The position numbers and the translations under genes are program-made. Shown here one piece after another: positions 16,358 to 25,930 of a stretch of DNA of 64,000 nucleotides. Source of the stretch: DAOTWC01 sp048499435 (GTDB lineage: Bacteria > Chloroflexota > Anaerolineae > Aggregatilineales > Phototrophicaceae). The stretch lies in NCBI GenBank assembly GCA_048499435.1, contig JASNZW010000007.1, positions 1-64,000 on the forward strand, given 5' to 3'. The notes beneath the pieces were generated by a model that had not been told where the DNA came from, did no database searches, and worked only from the letters and a program-made list of their open reading frames with translations. How positions within the stretch are numbered: position 1 is the first letter of the stretch; every line of letters begins with the position of its first letter.

Positions 16358-17448
16358 AGATTATGACCATCGTGGGGGCGCGCCCGGAGTTCATCCAGAC
16401 CGCGCCCGTTACCCAGGCGATCCGCCGCCGCCACACCGAGCTGCTGGTGCACACCGGCCAGCACTACGACGATAATATGTCGAAGGTGTTCTTCGACGAG
16501 CTGGGTATCCCGGCGCCGGAGGTTAACCTGGATGTGGGCAGCGGCAGCCACGCTGAGCAAACCGGCCAGATGCTCATCAGGCTGGAAGCGCTGATGCTGC
16601 GCGAACAGCCGGACTGGGTGCTGGTGTTCGGCGACACCAACTCGACGGTGGCCGCCGCGCTGGCCGCCGCCAAGATACACATCCCGGTGGCGCACATCGA
16701 GGCCGGCCTGCGCAGCTATGACCGCGCCATGCCGGAGGAAGTGAACCGCGTGCTGACCGACCACGTCAGCGACCTGCTGTTCGCGCCGACGCAGGCGGCG
16801 GTTGAGAACCTGCGCAAAGAGGGCATCAGCGACGGCGTGCTGCTGGTGGGCGATGTGCGGGTGGACGTTGTGCTGGGGACTGTGCCGCGCGCCCGCGCGC
16901 GCCAGGCGGCGCTGTATGCGCAGACGCGCCTGCGGCCCGGCGAGCCGTTCGCGCTGGCGACGATTCACCGCGCCTCCAACACCGACGCGGAGCAGCGCCT
17001 GCGCGACATCGTACACACGTTCAGCACGGTTGATCTGCCGGTGGTGCTGCCGGTGCACCCGCGCCTGCGCAAGATGATGCAGGCCTTCGGGCTGGCGTTC
17101 AGCGATAACGTGCGCGCGCTGGAGCCGGTTGGCTTTCTTGACATGCTGGCGCTGCTGGACGCCTGCGAGATCGTTATCACTGACAGCGGCGGCCTGCAAA
17201 AAGAGGCGTACATGCTGGAGCGGCCCGCTGTCACCGTGCGCGACACCACTGAGTGGGTCGAGACCGTTCACGCTGGCTGGAACCGCCTGTGCGAGCCAGA
17301 CCCGGCGGCGTTCAGGGCGGCGGTGGCCGCGGCGCGCGGGCCGCGCCCGGCGGCGCACCCTGATTTTTACGGCGCGTTCGGCGTGAGCGAGCGCATCGTG
17401 GACGCCCTGGAAACCGCGCTGGCTGGCCGCGCGCTTCAGCCCGCCTGA
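16354..17448 (+). CDS. WbpI/WecB-like non-hydrolysing UDP-GlcNAc(-derivative) 2-epimerase
   Basis: This 364-residue GT-B-fold epimerase inverts C2 of UDP-N-acetylglucosamine or its 3-acetamido derivative. It has the N-terminal GARPEFIQTAPV, the VFGDTNSTVAAALAA block, the HIEAGLRSYDRAMPEEVNR signature and the C-terminal ITDSGGLQKEAYML. The family's catalytic acids are in these blocks. It is the last gene of the WbpD-E-B-I-like unit, and position and overlap suggest the diacetamido sugar as substrate. Two hairpins (17461-17500 and 17523-17542) follow before the ABC exporter genes. Confidence 0.9.
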   Translation: MKIMTIVGARPEFIQTAPVTQAIRRRHTELLVHTGQHYDDNMSKVFFDELGIPAPEVNLDVGSGSHAEQTGQMLIRLEALMLREQPDWVLVFGDTNSTVAAALAAAKIHIPVAHIEAGLRSYDRAMPEEVNRVLTDHVSDLLFAPTQAAVENLRKEGISDGVLLVGDVRVDVVLGTVPRARARQAALYAQTRLRPGEPFALATIHRASNTDAEQRLRDIVHTFSTVDLPVVLPVHPRLRKMMQAFGLAFSDNVRALEPVGFLDMLALLDACEIVITDSGGLQKEAYMLERPAVTVRDTTEWVETVHAGWNRLCEPDPAAFRAAVAAARGPRPAAHPDFYGAFGVSERIVDALETALAGRALQPA

Positions 17449-17460
17449 CCCCCCGCGAAA

Positions 17461-17500
17461 CAGGGGTAAGTTCTGGCTGACCGCCTGGAATTTACCCCTG
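17461..17500 (+). terminator. Hairpin after the nucleotide-sugar unit
   Basis: CAGGGGTAAGTTC (17461-17473) pairs with GAATTTACCCCTG (17488-17500) over 13 positions, including one G-T wobble, around a 14-base loop. It lies 13 bases after the epimerase stop. There is no T-run directly after it, so it may slow RNA decay or act with the next hairpin. Confidence 0.5.
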
Positions 17501-17522
17501 GTAGCCTTTAATGAACCATTAT

Positions 17523-17542
17523 GGCGCTTAAAGCGCCGTTTT
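17523..17542 (+). terminator. Rho-independent-like terminator
   Basis: The stem GGCGCT/AGCGCC (17523-17528 with 17532-17537) has a TAA loop and is followed by GTTTT. It separates the sugar unit from the exporter genes. The short T-run makes it a modest terminator. Confidence 0.55.
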
Positions 17543-17655
17543 GCTTCTTCCCAATTGGCCTGAATGGGTATATATTAAAAGCGTAGAAGGCGCGTATACT
17601 GAAACGCGCGTTTGTTTTGCGCGCGGCGCGCTGGCTGCGGAAGGGGCGGATCACC

Positions 17656-19464
17656 GTGAAGGCAGATACTTATGACCTGAGAAACGCCGTCAGCGACCAG
17701 CGGCTGCGCGGTATGTGGGGTATGCTGACCGGTTATCGCCTGGTCTATCTGGGCGCGAACCTGAGCCTGGCGATAAGCGCAGCCGCCAAGACAGTCACTT
17801 TTTTGCTGCTGGCGTACCTGATTGACAGCGTGCTGGGCACGGGCGCCAGCGGCATCACGATGGAGCGCCTGGTGCTGATCGGCCTGGGGTTCGTGGCGCT
17901 GGCGCTGGTTGAAGGCTTTTTCACCTTTCAGGCCGGGCGGCTGGCCGCGCACGCCGCGGAAAGCGTGGCGCGGCGGCTGCGGAATTATCTGTTCGACCAC
18001 ATTCAGCGGCTGACGTTTACGTATCACGGGAACACATCAACCGGTGATCTGATTCAGCGTTCAACGTCCGACGTGGAGGCGCTGCGCCGTTTTCTGGCGG
18101 AGCAGGCGCTGGGCGTGGGGCGCATTGTGGCGCTGTTCATCATCAACTTCACCGCGCTGCTGCTGTTGAACGTGCCGCTGGCGCTGATTTCGATAATTGT
18201 CGTGCCGGTTACGGTGACGCTCTCGTTTTTCTTTTTCCGCAAGGTGTCGAAAGCCTATGAAGTGTTCCAGGAACAGGACGCGGTGGTTTCGACGACGCTT
18301 CAGGAAAACCTGACCGGCGTGCGCGTCGTTAAGGCGTTCGCGCGCCAGCCGTATGAGATCGAGAAGTTCGGCCGTGAGAACTGGGAACGGTTTGTGCGGG
18401 GCCGCCGCCTGCTGCGGATGGAGGCGTACTACTGGCCGATTTCGGACGTTCTCACCTCGGTGCAGATGGTAGCAGGCATGGTCGTGGCAGGCCTGATGGT
18501 AATTAACGGCGAAATCTCGCTGGGGACGTATGTGGCCTATACCGGCATCGTGGTGCGCATTATCTGGCCAATGCGCGAGCTGGGCCGGCTGATCGTGCAC
18601 ATGTCTACCGGGTTGGTGTCGTATGGGCGCGTCATGCAGATACTGAAGCAGGATCGCGAGCCGGTTGACGACGGCAGCAGGCCGGAAGCGAATCTGCGCG
18701 GCGAAGTGGTGTTTGACGGTGTGTGGTTCAGCTACGACGACGGCCAGCCGGTGCTGCAGGACATCAGCTTCGCGTGCCAGCCGGGGCAGGCGGTGGCGCT
18801 GCTGGGTTCAACCGGCAGCGGCAAAACCAGCCTGGTGAACCTGCTGCCGCGGTTTTATGAGTACACGCAGGGCAGCCTGAAGCTGGATGGCGTGGAGCTG
18901 AGGGACTATTCGCGCCGCTACCTGCGCGAGCAGATCGGCATCATCGAGCAGGAACCGTTCCTGTTTTCGCGCACAATCCGCGAGAACATCACCTACGGCG
19001 TGCAGCGCGAGGTGTCTGACGCCGAAGTTGAGGCGGCGGCGCGGGCGGCGGCGGTCCATGACGTAATTCTGTCGTTCCCCGACGGCTATAATACGCTGGT
19101 GGGCGAGCGCGGTGTGACGCTTTCGGGCGGGCAGAAGCAGCGCGTGGCGCTGGCGCGGACGCTGCTCAAGGACCCGCGCATCCTCATCCTGGACGACTCC
19201 ACCTCATCGGTGGACACGGAAACTGAAGCTGAAATCCGGGCGGCGCTGCGGCGGCTGATGCAGAACCGCACTACATTCATCATCGCGCATCGCATTCAGA
19301 GCCTGATGGCCGCCGACCTGATCCTGGTGCTGGACAAGGGACGCATTGTGCAGCACGGCACGCACGATGAACTGCTGGCGCAGCCGGGCGGTGTGTACCA
19401 GCAGGTATATGACGTGCAGGCGCGCATTGAAGACGAATTGGAAAGGGAAGTCACCGGTGTCTGA
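17656..19464 (+). CDS. Heterodimeric ABC exporter subunit with non-canonical Walker B
   Basis: This protein of about 602 residues has an N-terminal six-helix exporter domain (to about residue 310) and a C-terminal ATPase. The ATPase has Walker A GSTGSGKTS (about residue 385), the signature LSGGQKQR (about 488) and Walker B ILDDSTSSVD (about 512), where the catalytic Glu is replaced by Asp. This replacement, plus the canonical signature, is what one half of an asymmetric exporter of the BmrC/TM287 type shows. The start is chosen as GTG 17656 behind AAGGGG; an upstream in-frame TTG at 17617 has no such site. It overlaps the next subunit by 8 bases. The substrate is unknown; a lipid, glycolipid or drug is possible. 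Confidence 0.88.
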   Translation: MKADTYDLRNAVSDQRLRGMWGMLTGYRLVYLGANLSLAISAAAKTVTFLLLAYLIDSVLGTGASGITMERLVLIGLGFVALALVEGFFTFQAGRLAAHAAESVARRLRNYLFDHIQRLTFTYHGNTSTGDLIQRSTSDVEALRRFLAEQALGVGRIVALFIINFTALLLLNVPLALISIIVVPVTVTLSFFFFRKVSKAYEVFQEQDAVVSTTLQENLTGVRVVKAFARQPYEIEKFGRENWERFVRGRRLLRMEAYYWPISDVLTSVQMVAGMVVAGLMVINGEISLGTYVAYTGIVVRIIWPMRELGRLIVHMSTGLVSYGRVMQILKQDREPVDDGSRPEANLRGEVVFDGVWFSYDDGQPVLQDISFACQPGQAVALLGSTGSGKTSLVNLLPRFYEYTQGSLKLDGVELRDYSRRYLREQIGIIEQEPFLFSRTIRENITYGVQREVSDAEVEAAARAAAVHDVILSFPDGYNTLVGERGVTLSGGQKQRVALARTLLKDPRILILDDSTSSVDTETEAEIRAALRRLMQNRTTFIIAHRIQSLMAADLILVLDKGRIVQHGTHDELLAQPGGVYQQVYDVQARIEDELEREVTGV

Positions 19465-21298
19465 CATCCACTTTGAAGAGGAAGAATTCAGCGGCCAGTT
19501 TAATGGCCGCACGCTGCGCCGCATCATGGGGCTGGTGAAACCGCACTGGCGCTGGGTGGCGTCCTTTGTCGTGGCGATCGCCGTCGTCTCAGCGACGGAG
19601 TCGTACTTCACGTACCTGGGCGCGCGCATTATTGACGAGGCGATTGTCCCCGGCAACCTGGAAGCGATGCGCGACCTGGTGCTGATGTACACCGCCATCA
19701 TTGGCGTGCAGGCGGTGGGCGTGTTCATGTTCATTTACCTGGCGGGCATCCTGGGCCACCGTGTGCAGTATGACCTGCGCCAGCGGCTGTTTATTCACCT
19801 GCAGAAGCTGTCGTTCTCGTATTTCGACCGGACGCCGGTGGGCTGGATCATGTCGCGCCTGACGTCGGACACCGAGCGCATCGCTGACCTGGTGACGTGG
19901 GGCATGGTGGATGTGGTGTGGGCGCTGATGAACATCACGACCGCGCTGATCTTCATGCTGGCGATCAACTGGCAGCTCGCGCTGATCGTGTTCGCGCTTA
20001 TCCCGGCGCTGATCCTGGTGGCGGTGTGGTTTAAGCAGAAGATCATCGTGCAGTACCGGCTGGTGCGCCGGATCAACTCCAAGATCACCGGCCAGTACAA
20101 CGAGAACATCACCGGCGTGCGCGTGGTCAAGGCGCTGGGGCGCGAGGAACGCAACCTGGACGAGTTCGCCGAGCTGACGCGCGACATGTACCGGGCGTCG
20201 TACCGGGCCGCCTGGCTGTCGGCGCTGTTCCTGCCGGCGGTGCAGCTGCTCAGCGCGCTGGCGCTGGCGCTGATCGTCGTCAACGGCGGCTCGCAGGCCA
20301 TCGCTGGCGTGATGACGGTTGGCGGCATCCAGGCGTTCATCAGCTACATCACGTTCATGATGTGGCCGGTGCAGGACCTGGCGCGGGTGTACGCTTCGAT
20401 GCAGCAGGCCATCGCCTCTGCCGAGCGCACGTTCTCGCTGCTGGACTCGCAGCCGGAAGTGGTGGACCGTCCGGGCGCGCTGGATGTGGACAGCATCGCC
20501 GGCGACATCGTGTTCGACCATGTGACCTTCTACTACGAGCCGGACAAGCCGGTGCTGACTGATTTCTCGCTCACGGTGAAGCGGGGCGAGACGGTGGCGC
20601 TGGTCGGGCCAACAGGCGCGGGCAAGTCCACCATCGTCAACCTGATCTGCCGTTTCTATGAGCCGCGCGCGGGCGTGATCCGGCTGGCAGGCCGCGACTA
20701 CACCGAGCTGAAGATGAGCGCGATTCAGTCGCGCGTCGGCATGGTGCTGCAAACACCGCATCTGTTCTCCGGCACGGTGCGCGAGAACATTCGTTACGGC
20801 CGGCTGGACGCGACTGACGCCGAGATTGAGGCGGCGGCGGCGGTGGCCGGGGCGCACGACTTCATCGTGACGCTGGACCACGGCTACGACTCGCAGGTGG
20901 GCGAAGGCGGCAACCTGCTGTCGGTCGGGCAGAAGCAGCTTATCAGCCTGGCGCGCGCGGTGCTGGCGCGGCCTGAGATTTTCATCATGGACGAGGCGAC
21001 CAGCTCGGTTGACACGCTGACCGAGGCGCTGATCCAGCGCGGCATGGAAGCGCTGATGCGCAGCTCCACCAGCTTTGTGATCGCGCACCGGCTCTCAACG
21101 ATCAAGCGGGCCGACCGGATCGTCGTGCTCAGGGACGGCGCGATTGACGAGATGGGCACGCACGCCGAGCTGATGCGCCGGCGCGGCCATTACTACCGGC
21201 TGTACACCAAGCAGTTCCGCGAGCAGCTTGAGCAGCAGTACGATGTGTTCGGCGACCAGGAAGCGGCGCCGGAAACGGTGGGCGAGTCGGTGGCGTAA
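19457..21298 (+). CDS. Heterodimeric ABC exporter subunit with non-canonical signature motif
   Basis: This 613-residue partner of the preceding gene has six membrane helices to about residue 315, then an ATPase. The ATPase has Walker A GPTGAGKST (about residue 383), the signature read as LSVGQKQL (about 487) rather than LSGGQ, and Walker B IMDEATSSVD (about 510) with the catalytic Glu intact. The two subunits would therefore form one full ATP site (this Walker A/B with the partner's LSGGQ) and one degenerate site. The GTG start lies within the end of the first gene behind GAAAGGGAAG, so the pair is translationally coupled. A strong terminator follows at 21331. Confidence 0.9.
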   Translation: MSDIHFEEEEFSGQFNGRTLRRIMGLVKPHWRWVASFVVAIAVVSATESYFTYLGARIIDEAIVPGNLEAMRDLVLMYTAIIGVQAVGVFMFIYLAGILGHRVQYDLRQRLFIHLQKLSFSYFDRTPVGWIMSRLTSDTERIADLVTWGMVDVVWALMNITTALIFMLAINWQLALIVFALIPALILVAVWFKQKIIVQYRLVRRINSKITGQYNENITGVRVVKALGREERNLDEFAELTRDMYRASYRAAWLSALFLPAVQLLSALALALIVVNGGSQAIAGVMTVGGIQAFISYITFMMWPVQDLARVYASMQQAIASAERTFSLLDSQPEVVDRPGALDVDSIAGDIVFDHVTFYYEPDKPVLTDFSLTVKRGETVALVGPTGAGKSTIVNLICRFYEPRAGVIRLAGRDYTELKMSAIQSRVGMVLQTPHLFSGTVRENIRYGRLDATDAEIEAAAAVAGAHDFIVTLDHGYDSQVGEGGNLLSVGQKQLISLARAVLARPEIFIMDEATSSVDTLTEALIQRGMEALMRSSTSFVIAHRLSTIKRADRIVVLRDGAIDEMGTHAELMRRRGHYYRLYTKQFREQLEQQYDVFGDQEAAPETVGESVA

Positions 21299-21330
21299 GC
21301 GCCGCTGACAGCGTGACAGCCGATCAGCGC

Positions 21331-21364
21331 AGAGGCAGGCCGCGAGCCTGCCTCTGTTGTATTT
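21331..21364 (+). terminator. Terminator of the ABC exporter operon
   Basis: AGAGGCAGGC (21331-21340) and GCCTGCCTCT (21346-21355) form a perfect 10-bp stem with loop CGCGA, followed by GTTGTATTT. It stands 32 bases after the exporter stop codon. Confidence 0.8.
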
Positions 21365-21449
21365 CCCGGTGTGGACGGCCTGAGTTTAGGCGCGCAGTGC
21401 GTTATACTGGGGCGCAGCGTGGCCGGCAGCAGCAGGAAGGAACGGGTTG

Positions 21450-22439
<990 letters not shown>

Positions 22440-22442
22440 CGC

Positions 22443-23582
22443 ATGAGAATCACTGGCGGCACGCTTATCACACCTTTTGAAACGCTGACCGACCGCGACC
22501 TGGTCATTGAGGGCGGGGTTATTGCGGCGGTCGCGCCCGCCGGCGGCGCGCAGGGCGACGCGATTGACGCGCGCGGCCTGTTCGTCGCGCCGGGGTTGAT
22601 TGACGTGCATGTGCACGGCGGCGACGGCCACGACACAATGGACGCCACGCCGGAAGCGCTGCACGGCATGGCGCGCTTCTTCGCGCGGCACGGCGTCACG
22701 GCGTACTATCCCACGACGATGACCGCGCCGCCGGACGCGATCCGCGCCGCTGTCGAAAACGTGCGCCGCTGCCCCCAACCGGCGGACGGCGCGCAGCACC
22801 TGGGCGTGCACGTGGAAGGGCCATATCTCAGCCCCAAACACCCTGGCGCGCAGCCGGCGGCGGCGCTGCGCGACCCTGACCCGGTTGAGTATGGCGGGTG
22901 GCTGGCGAGCGGCGTCGTGCGCCTGATCACCGCCGCGCCAGAGCGCCCCGGCGCGCGGGAGCTGATCGAGGCGGGGCTTGCCGCTGGCGTTGAGTTCGCG
23001 CTTGGCCACACCGACGCGACCTACGAGCAGGTGATCGAGGCGGCTGGCCGGGGTGTGCGCCAGGCGACGCACACGTTTAACGCGATGGTGGGCCTGCATC
23101 ACCGCGAGCCGGGGACCGTCGGCGGCGTGCTGACGGATGACCGCATCTACGCGCAGGTGATCGCGGACGGCGTGCACGTCCACCCGGCGGCGGTCAAGGT
23201 GCTGGCGCGCGCCAAAGGGCCGCGGCGGACGCTGCTCATCACCGACGCGATGCGCGCCGCCGGACTGCCCGACGGCCAATATGACCTGGGCGGCCAGCCG
23301 ATCACGGTGCGCGGCGGCGTGGCGCGCACGCCGGGCGGCGCGCTGGCGGGCAGCACGGCCACGCTGGACGCTGTGCTGCGCAACATGATGGCCTTCGCCG
23401 GGCTGACGCTGGCCGCGGCCCTGCCGATGGCGACCAGCGCGCCGGCAGAGGCGATGGGCCTGGCCGGTCGCAAAGGCGTTCTGGCCCCTGGCGCAGACGC
23501 CGATGTGATTCTGCTGGACGCCGTGGGCCATGTGCGCCTGACGATGGTGGCCGGGCGCGTGGTCTACCGCGCGCCGGCCTGA
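22443..23582 (+). CDS. nagA: N-acetylglucosamine-6-phosphate deacetylase
   Basis: This 379-residue amidohydrolase converts GlcNAc-6-phosphate to glucosamine-6-phosphate and acetate in amino-sugar recycling or catabolism. Metal-binding motifs in order are HVHGGDGHDTMDA near residue 57, the glutamate in HVEGPYLSPKHPGAQ near 122, LGHTDATYEQ and ATHTFNAMVGLHHREPG with two His ligands, and the catalytic Asp in LITDAMRAAG. Length and order fit NagA. GGAG nine bases before the ATG supports the start. No nagB or nagK lies next to it. Its neighbours are Gfo/Idh-type oxidoreductases, so it may serve cell-wall sugar recycling. Confidence 0.92.
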   Translation: MRITGGTLITPFETLTDRDLVIEGGVIAAVAPAGGAQGDAIDARGLFVAPGLIDVHVHGGDGHDTMDATPEALHGMARFFARHGVTAYYPTTMTAPPDAIRAAVENVRRCPQPADGAQHLGVHVEGPYLSPKHPGAQPAAALRDPDPVEYGGWLASGVVRLITAAPERPGARELIEAGLAAGVEFALGHTDATYEQVIEAAGRGVRQATHTFNAMVGLHHREPGTVGGVLTDDRIYAQVIADGVHVHPAAVKVLARAKGPRRTLLITDAMRAAGLPDGQYDLGGQPITVRGGVARTPGGALAGSTATLDAVLRNMMAFAGLTLAAALPMATSAPAEAMGLAGRKGVLAPGADADVILLDAVGHVRLTMVAGRVVYRAPA

Positions 23583-23672
23583 CCGCGGCTGGACTCATGG
23601 CGCTGCCTGGCCGGGCTTGTTAAACTTCGTCTGCCTGTGTTTCGCATACTAAATATTCAGGAGAATATGGCC

Positions 23673-24677
23673 ATGCCAAGACCTGTTACGTTGTTTACCG
23701 GCCAGTGGGCCGACCTGCCGCTGGAGAAGCTGGCGGAAAAGGTGGCGTCCTGGGGCTATGACGGCCTGGAGCTGGCCTGCTGGGGCGATCACTTCGAGGT
23801 GGACCGGGCGCTGGCCGAGGATGGCTATGTTCAGAGCCGCTGGGATATTTTGGAGAAGTACGGCCTGAAGTGTTTCGCTATCAGCGCCCACCTGGTCGGC
23901 CAGTGTGTGAGCGACGCCGTGATTGATGAACGGCACAGGGATATTCTGCCGGCGCGCCTGTGGGGCGACGGCAGCCCCGACGGCGTGCGCCGGCGTGCCG
24001 CCGAGGAAGTCGCCAATACGGCGCGCGCCGCTAAGGAATTCGGCGTCAACATCGTTAACGGCTTCACCGGCAGCCCCGTCTGGCACATGCTCTATCCGTT
24101 CCCGCCGACCTCGCAGGACCTGATTGACCGGGGTTTCCGCACCTTCGCCGATCAGTGGCGGCCGGTGCTGGACGTGTTCCAGGAAAACGGCGTGCGCTTC
24201 GGCCTGGAGTGCCACCCGGCGGAGATCGCCTACGACATTTACACCGCCCGCCGCGCGCTGGACGCGCTCAACGGCCACCCGGCGTTTGGCTTTAACTTCG
24301 ATCCCAGCCATTTTGTGCACCAGTTGTTCAACCCGGTGAACTTCCTCGAAGCCTTCCCGGACCGCATTTTCCACGTTCACGTCAAGGACGTTAAAGTGAC
24401 GCTGAACGGCAGCAGCAGCATTCTGGCCTCGCACCTGGCGCTGGGCGATTCGCGGCGCGGCTGGAACTTCGTGTCGCCCGGTCACGGCGACGTGGACCTG
24501 GAGAGCATCGTCCGCACGCTGAACCGCATCGGCTACGCTGGCCCGCTGTCGGTAGAGTGGGAAGACAACGGTATGGACCGCGAATACGGCGCGCAGGATG
24601 CGCTGAGCTTTATCCGCCAGACCGATTTTACCCCGTCCACAGTGGCGTTTGACGCGGCCTTCGCGGCCAAAGGGTGA
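23673..24677 (+). CDS. TIM-barrel sugar isomerase/epimerase (xylose-isomerase-like superfamily)
   Basis: This protein of about 335 residues belongs to the AP-endonuclease-2/IolE/IolI-like TIM-barrel superfamily. Four metal ligands can be picked out in the expected order: Glu in LECHPAE, Asp in FDPSHFVHQ, His in FHVHVKDVK and Glu in SVEWEDNG. These proteins isomerise, epimerise or dehydrate sugars and keto-sugars. It sits ten bases before a Gfo/Idh oxidoreductase, a pairing common in 3-keto-sugar and inositol-type catabolism. AGGAG at 23659-23663 favours the ATG at 23673 over the one at 23667. The exact substrate is unknown. Confidence 0.85.
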   Translation: MPRPVTLFTGQWADLPLEKLAEKVASWGYDGLELACWGDHFEVDRALAEDGYVQSRWDILEKYGLKCFAISAHLVGQCVSDAVIDERHRDILPARLWGDGSPDGVRRRAAEEVANTARAAKEFGVNIVNGFTGSPVWHMLYPFPPTSQDLIDRGFRTFADQWRPVLDVFQENGVRFGLECHPAEIAYDIYTARRALDALNGHPAFGFNFDPSHFVHQLFNPVNFLEAFPDRIFHVHVKDVKVTLNGSSSILASHLALGDSRRGWNFVSPGHGDVDLESIVRTLNRIGYAGPLSVEWEDNGMDREYGAQDALSFIRQTDFTPSTVAFDAAFAAKG

Positions 24678-24686
24678 GGGCAAACG

Positions 24687-25877
24687 ATGAGCGAGCGAGT
24701 TGGGTTTACCAGTATGGCCAGCGCCGCCGCCGCTGGCGACACGCCAGAGATCGGCATCGGGATGCTGGGCTACGCCTTTATGGGCAAGGCGCATTCTAAC
24801 GCTTTCAAGACGCTGCCCTACATGATGTACCCCCCGGTGGCCATTCCCCGGCTGGTGGGTATCGCGGGCCGCAGCGCCAGCGCCGTGCTGGCGGCGGCGC
24901 GGCGCTATGGCTACGAGCAGGCCTACACCGACTGGCGCGAAATGCTGGAGAACGACGCCATTCAGGTGTTCGACAACGGCGGCCCGAACGACGCCCACGC
25001 TGAGCCGTGTATTGTGGCGGCCCAGGCGGGCAAGCATGTTATCTGCGAGAAGCCGCTGGCGCGCACAGCTGAAGAAAGCAAGGCGATGCTGGACGCGGTG
25101 CAGAAAGCCGGCGTCAAGCACATGGTGGCGTTTAACTACCGTTTTGTGCCGGCCATCGTACAGGCGCGCAGGCTTATCGAAAGCGGCGCGCTGGGGCGCA
25201 TCTTCCATTTTCGCGCCACGTATTTGCAGGAATGGATTATTGACCCCGACTCCCCGATGACCTGGCGTTTCAGCAAGGCCGTCGCTGGCAGCGGCGCGCT
25301 GGGCGACCTGGGATCGCACATCATTGACATTGGCCGCTTCCTGGTGGGCGAGCCGAACCGCGTGATGGGCATGGCGCGCACCTTCATTGACGAGCGCCCC
25401 GACGGCGCCGGCGGCCGGGCGAAAGTTGACGTGGACGACGCCTTCACCGCGCTGCTGGAGTTTGACGGCGGCGCGCTGGGCACTGTCGAAGCGTCGCGCT
25501 TCTGTCACGGGCGCAAGAACGCCCACGAGTGGGAGATCAACGGCGAGAAGGGCAGCATTCGCTTCAACATGGAGCGGCTCAACGAGCTGAACGTGTACTG
25601 GGCGGACGACCAGCCGAAAGAGACGCGCGGCTTTCACAACGCGCTCATCAGCGAGGGGTATCACCCCTACTGGGAGAACTGGTGGCCGCATGGGCACATG
25701 CTGGGCTGGGAACACAGCTTCGTCCACGAATTCCACCACTTCTTCGACGCGATCGTGAACGATAAAGATGTGGCCCCTTACGGCGCGACGTTCGAGGACG
25801 GCTACCGCAACGCCGTGATCTGCGACGCCATCATGCAGTCCGCCAGCAGCGGGCGCATGGTGGACGTGCGCTACTAA
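24687..25877 (+). CDS. Gfo/Idh/MocA oxidoreductase
   Basis: This 396-residue NAD(P)-dependent oxidoreductase has the Rossmann motif GMLGYAFMGKAHSNAFK after a short N-terminal extension, VICEKPLARTAEES, the active-site segment AFNYRFVPAIVQAR, and LGDLGSHIIDIGRFL with the catalytic His/Asp. The long C-terminal half contains many His and Trp residues (HPYWENWWPHGHMLGWEHSFVHE region), typical of the larger members that act on glycosides or inositol-like compounds. It is ten bases downstream of the TIM-barrel gene and is probably co-translated. A palindromic terminator follows at 25905-25930. Confidence 0.87.
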   Translation: MSERVGFTSMASAAAAGDTPEIGIGMLGYAFMGKAHSNAFKTLPYMMYPPVAIPRLVGIAGRSASAVLAAARRYGYEQAYTDWREMLENDAIQVFDNGGPNDAHAEPCIVAAQAGKHVICEKPLARTAEESKAMLDAVQKAGVKHMVAFNYRFVPAIVQARRLIESGALGRIFHFRATYLQEWIIDPDSPMTWRFSKAVAGSGALGDLGSHIIDIGRFLVGEPNRVMGMARTFIDERPDGAGGRAKVDVDDAFTALLEFDGGALGTVEASRFCHGRKNAHEWEINGEKGSIRFNMERLNELNVYWADDQPKETRGFHNALISEGYHPYWENWWPHGHMLGWEHSFVHEFHHFFDAIVNDKDVAPYGATFEDGYRNAVICDAIMQSASSGRMVDVRY

Positions 25878-25904
25878 GCGCACACCCGACTGCTGAACGC
25901 GCTG

Positions 25905-25930
25905 GTGAGCGCGCCAGTCGGCGCGCTCAC
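25905..25930. terminator. Bidirectional hairpin between convergent oxidoreductase genes
   Basis: GTGAGCGCGCC (25905-25915) and GGCGCGCTCAC (25920-25930) form a perfect 11-bp stem around AGTC. The right arm includes the stop codon of the minus-strand gene. There is no T-run on either side. Confidence 0.55.

Noticed and set aside
17617..17655. TTG start for the first ABC subunit
   Set aside because: No ribosome-binding site precedes it, whereas GTG at 17656 follows AAGGGG at good spacing.
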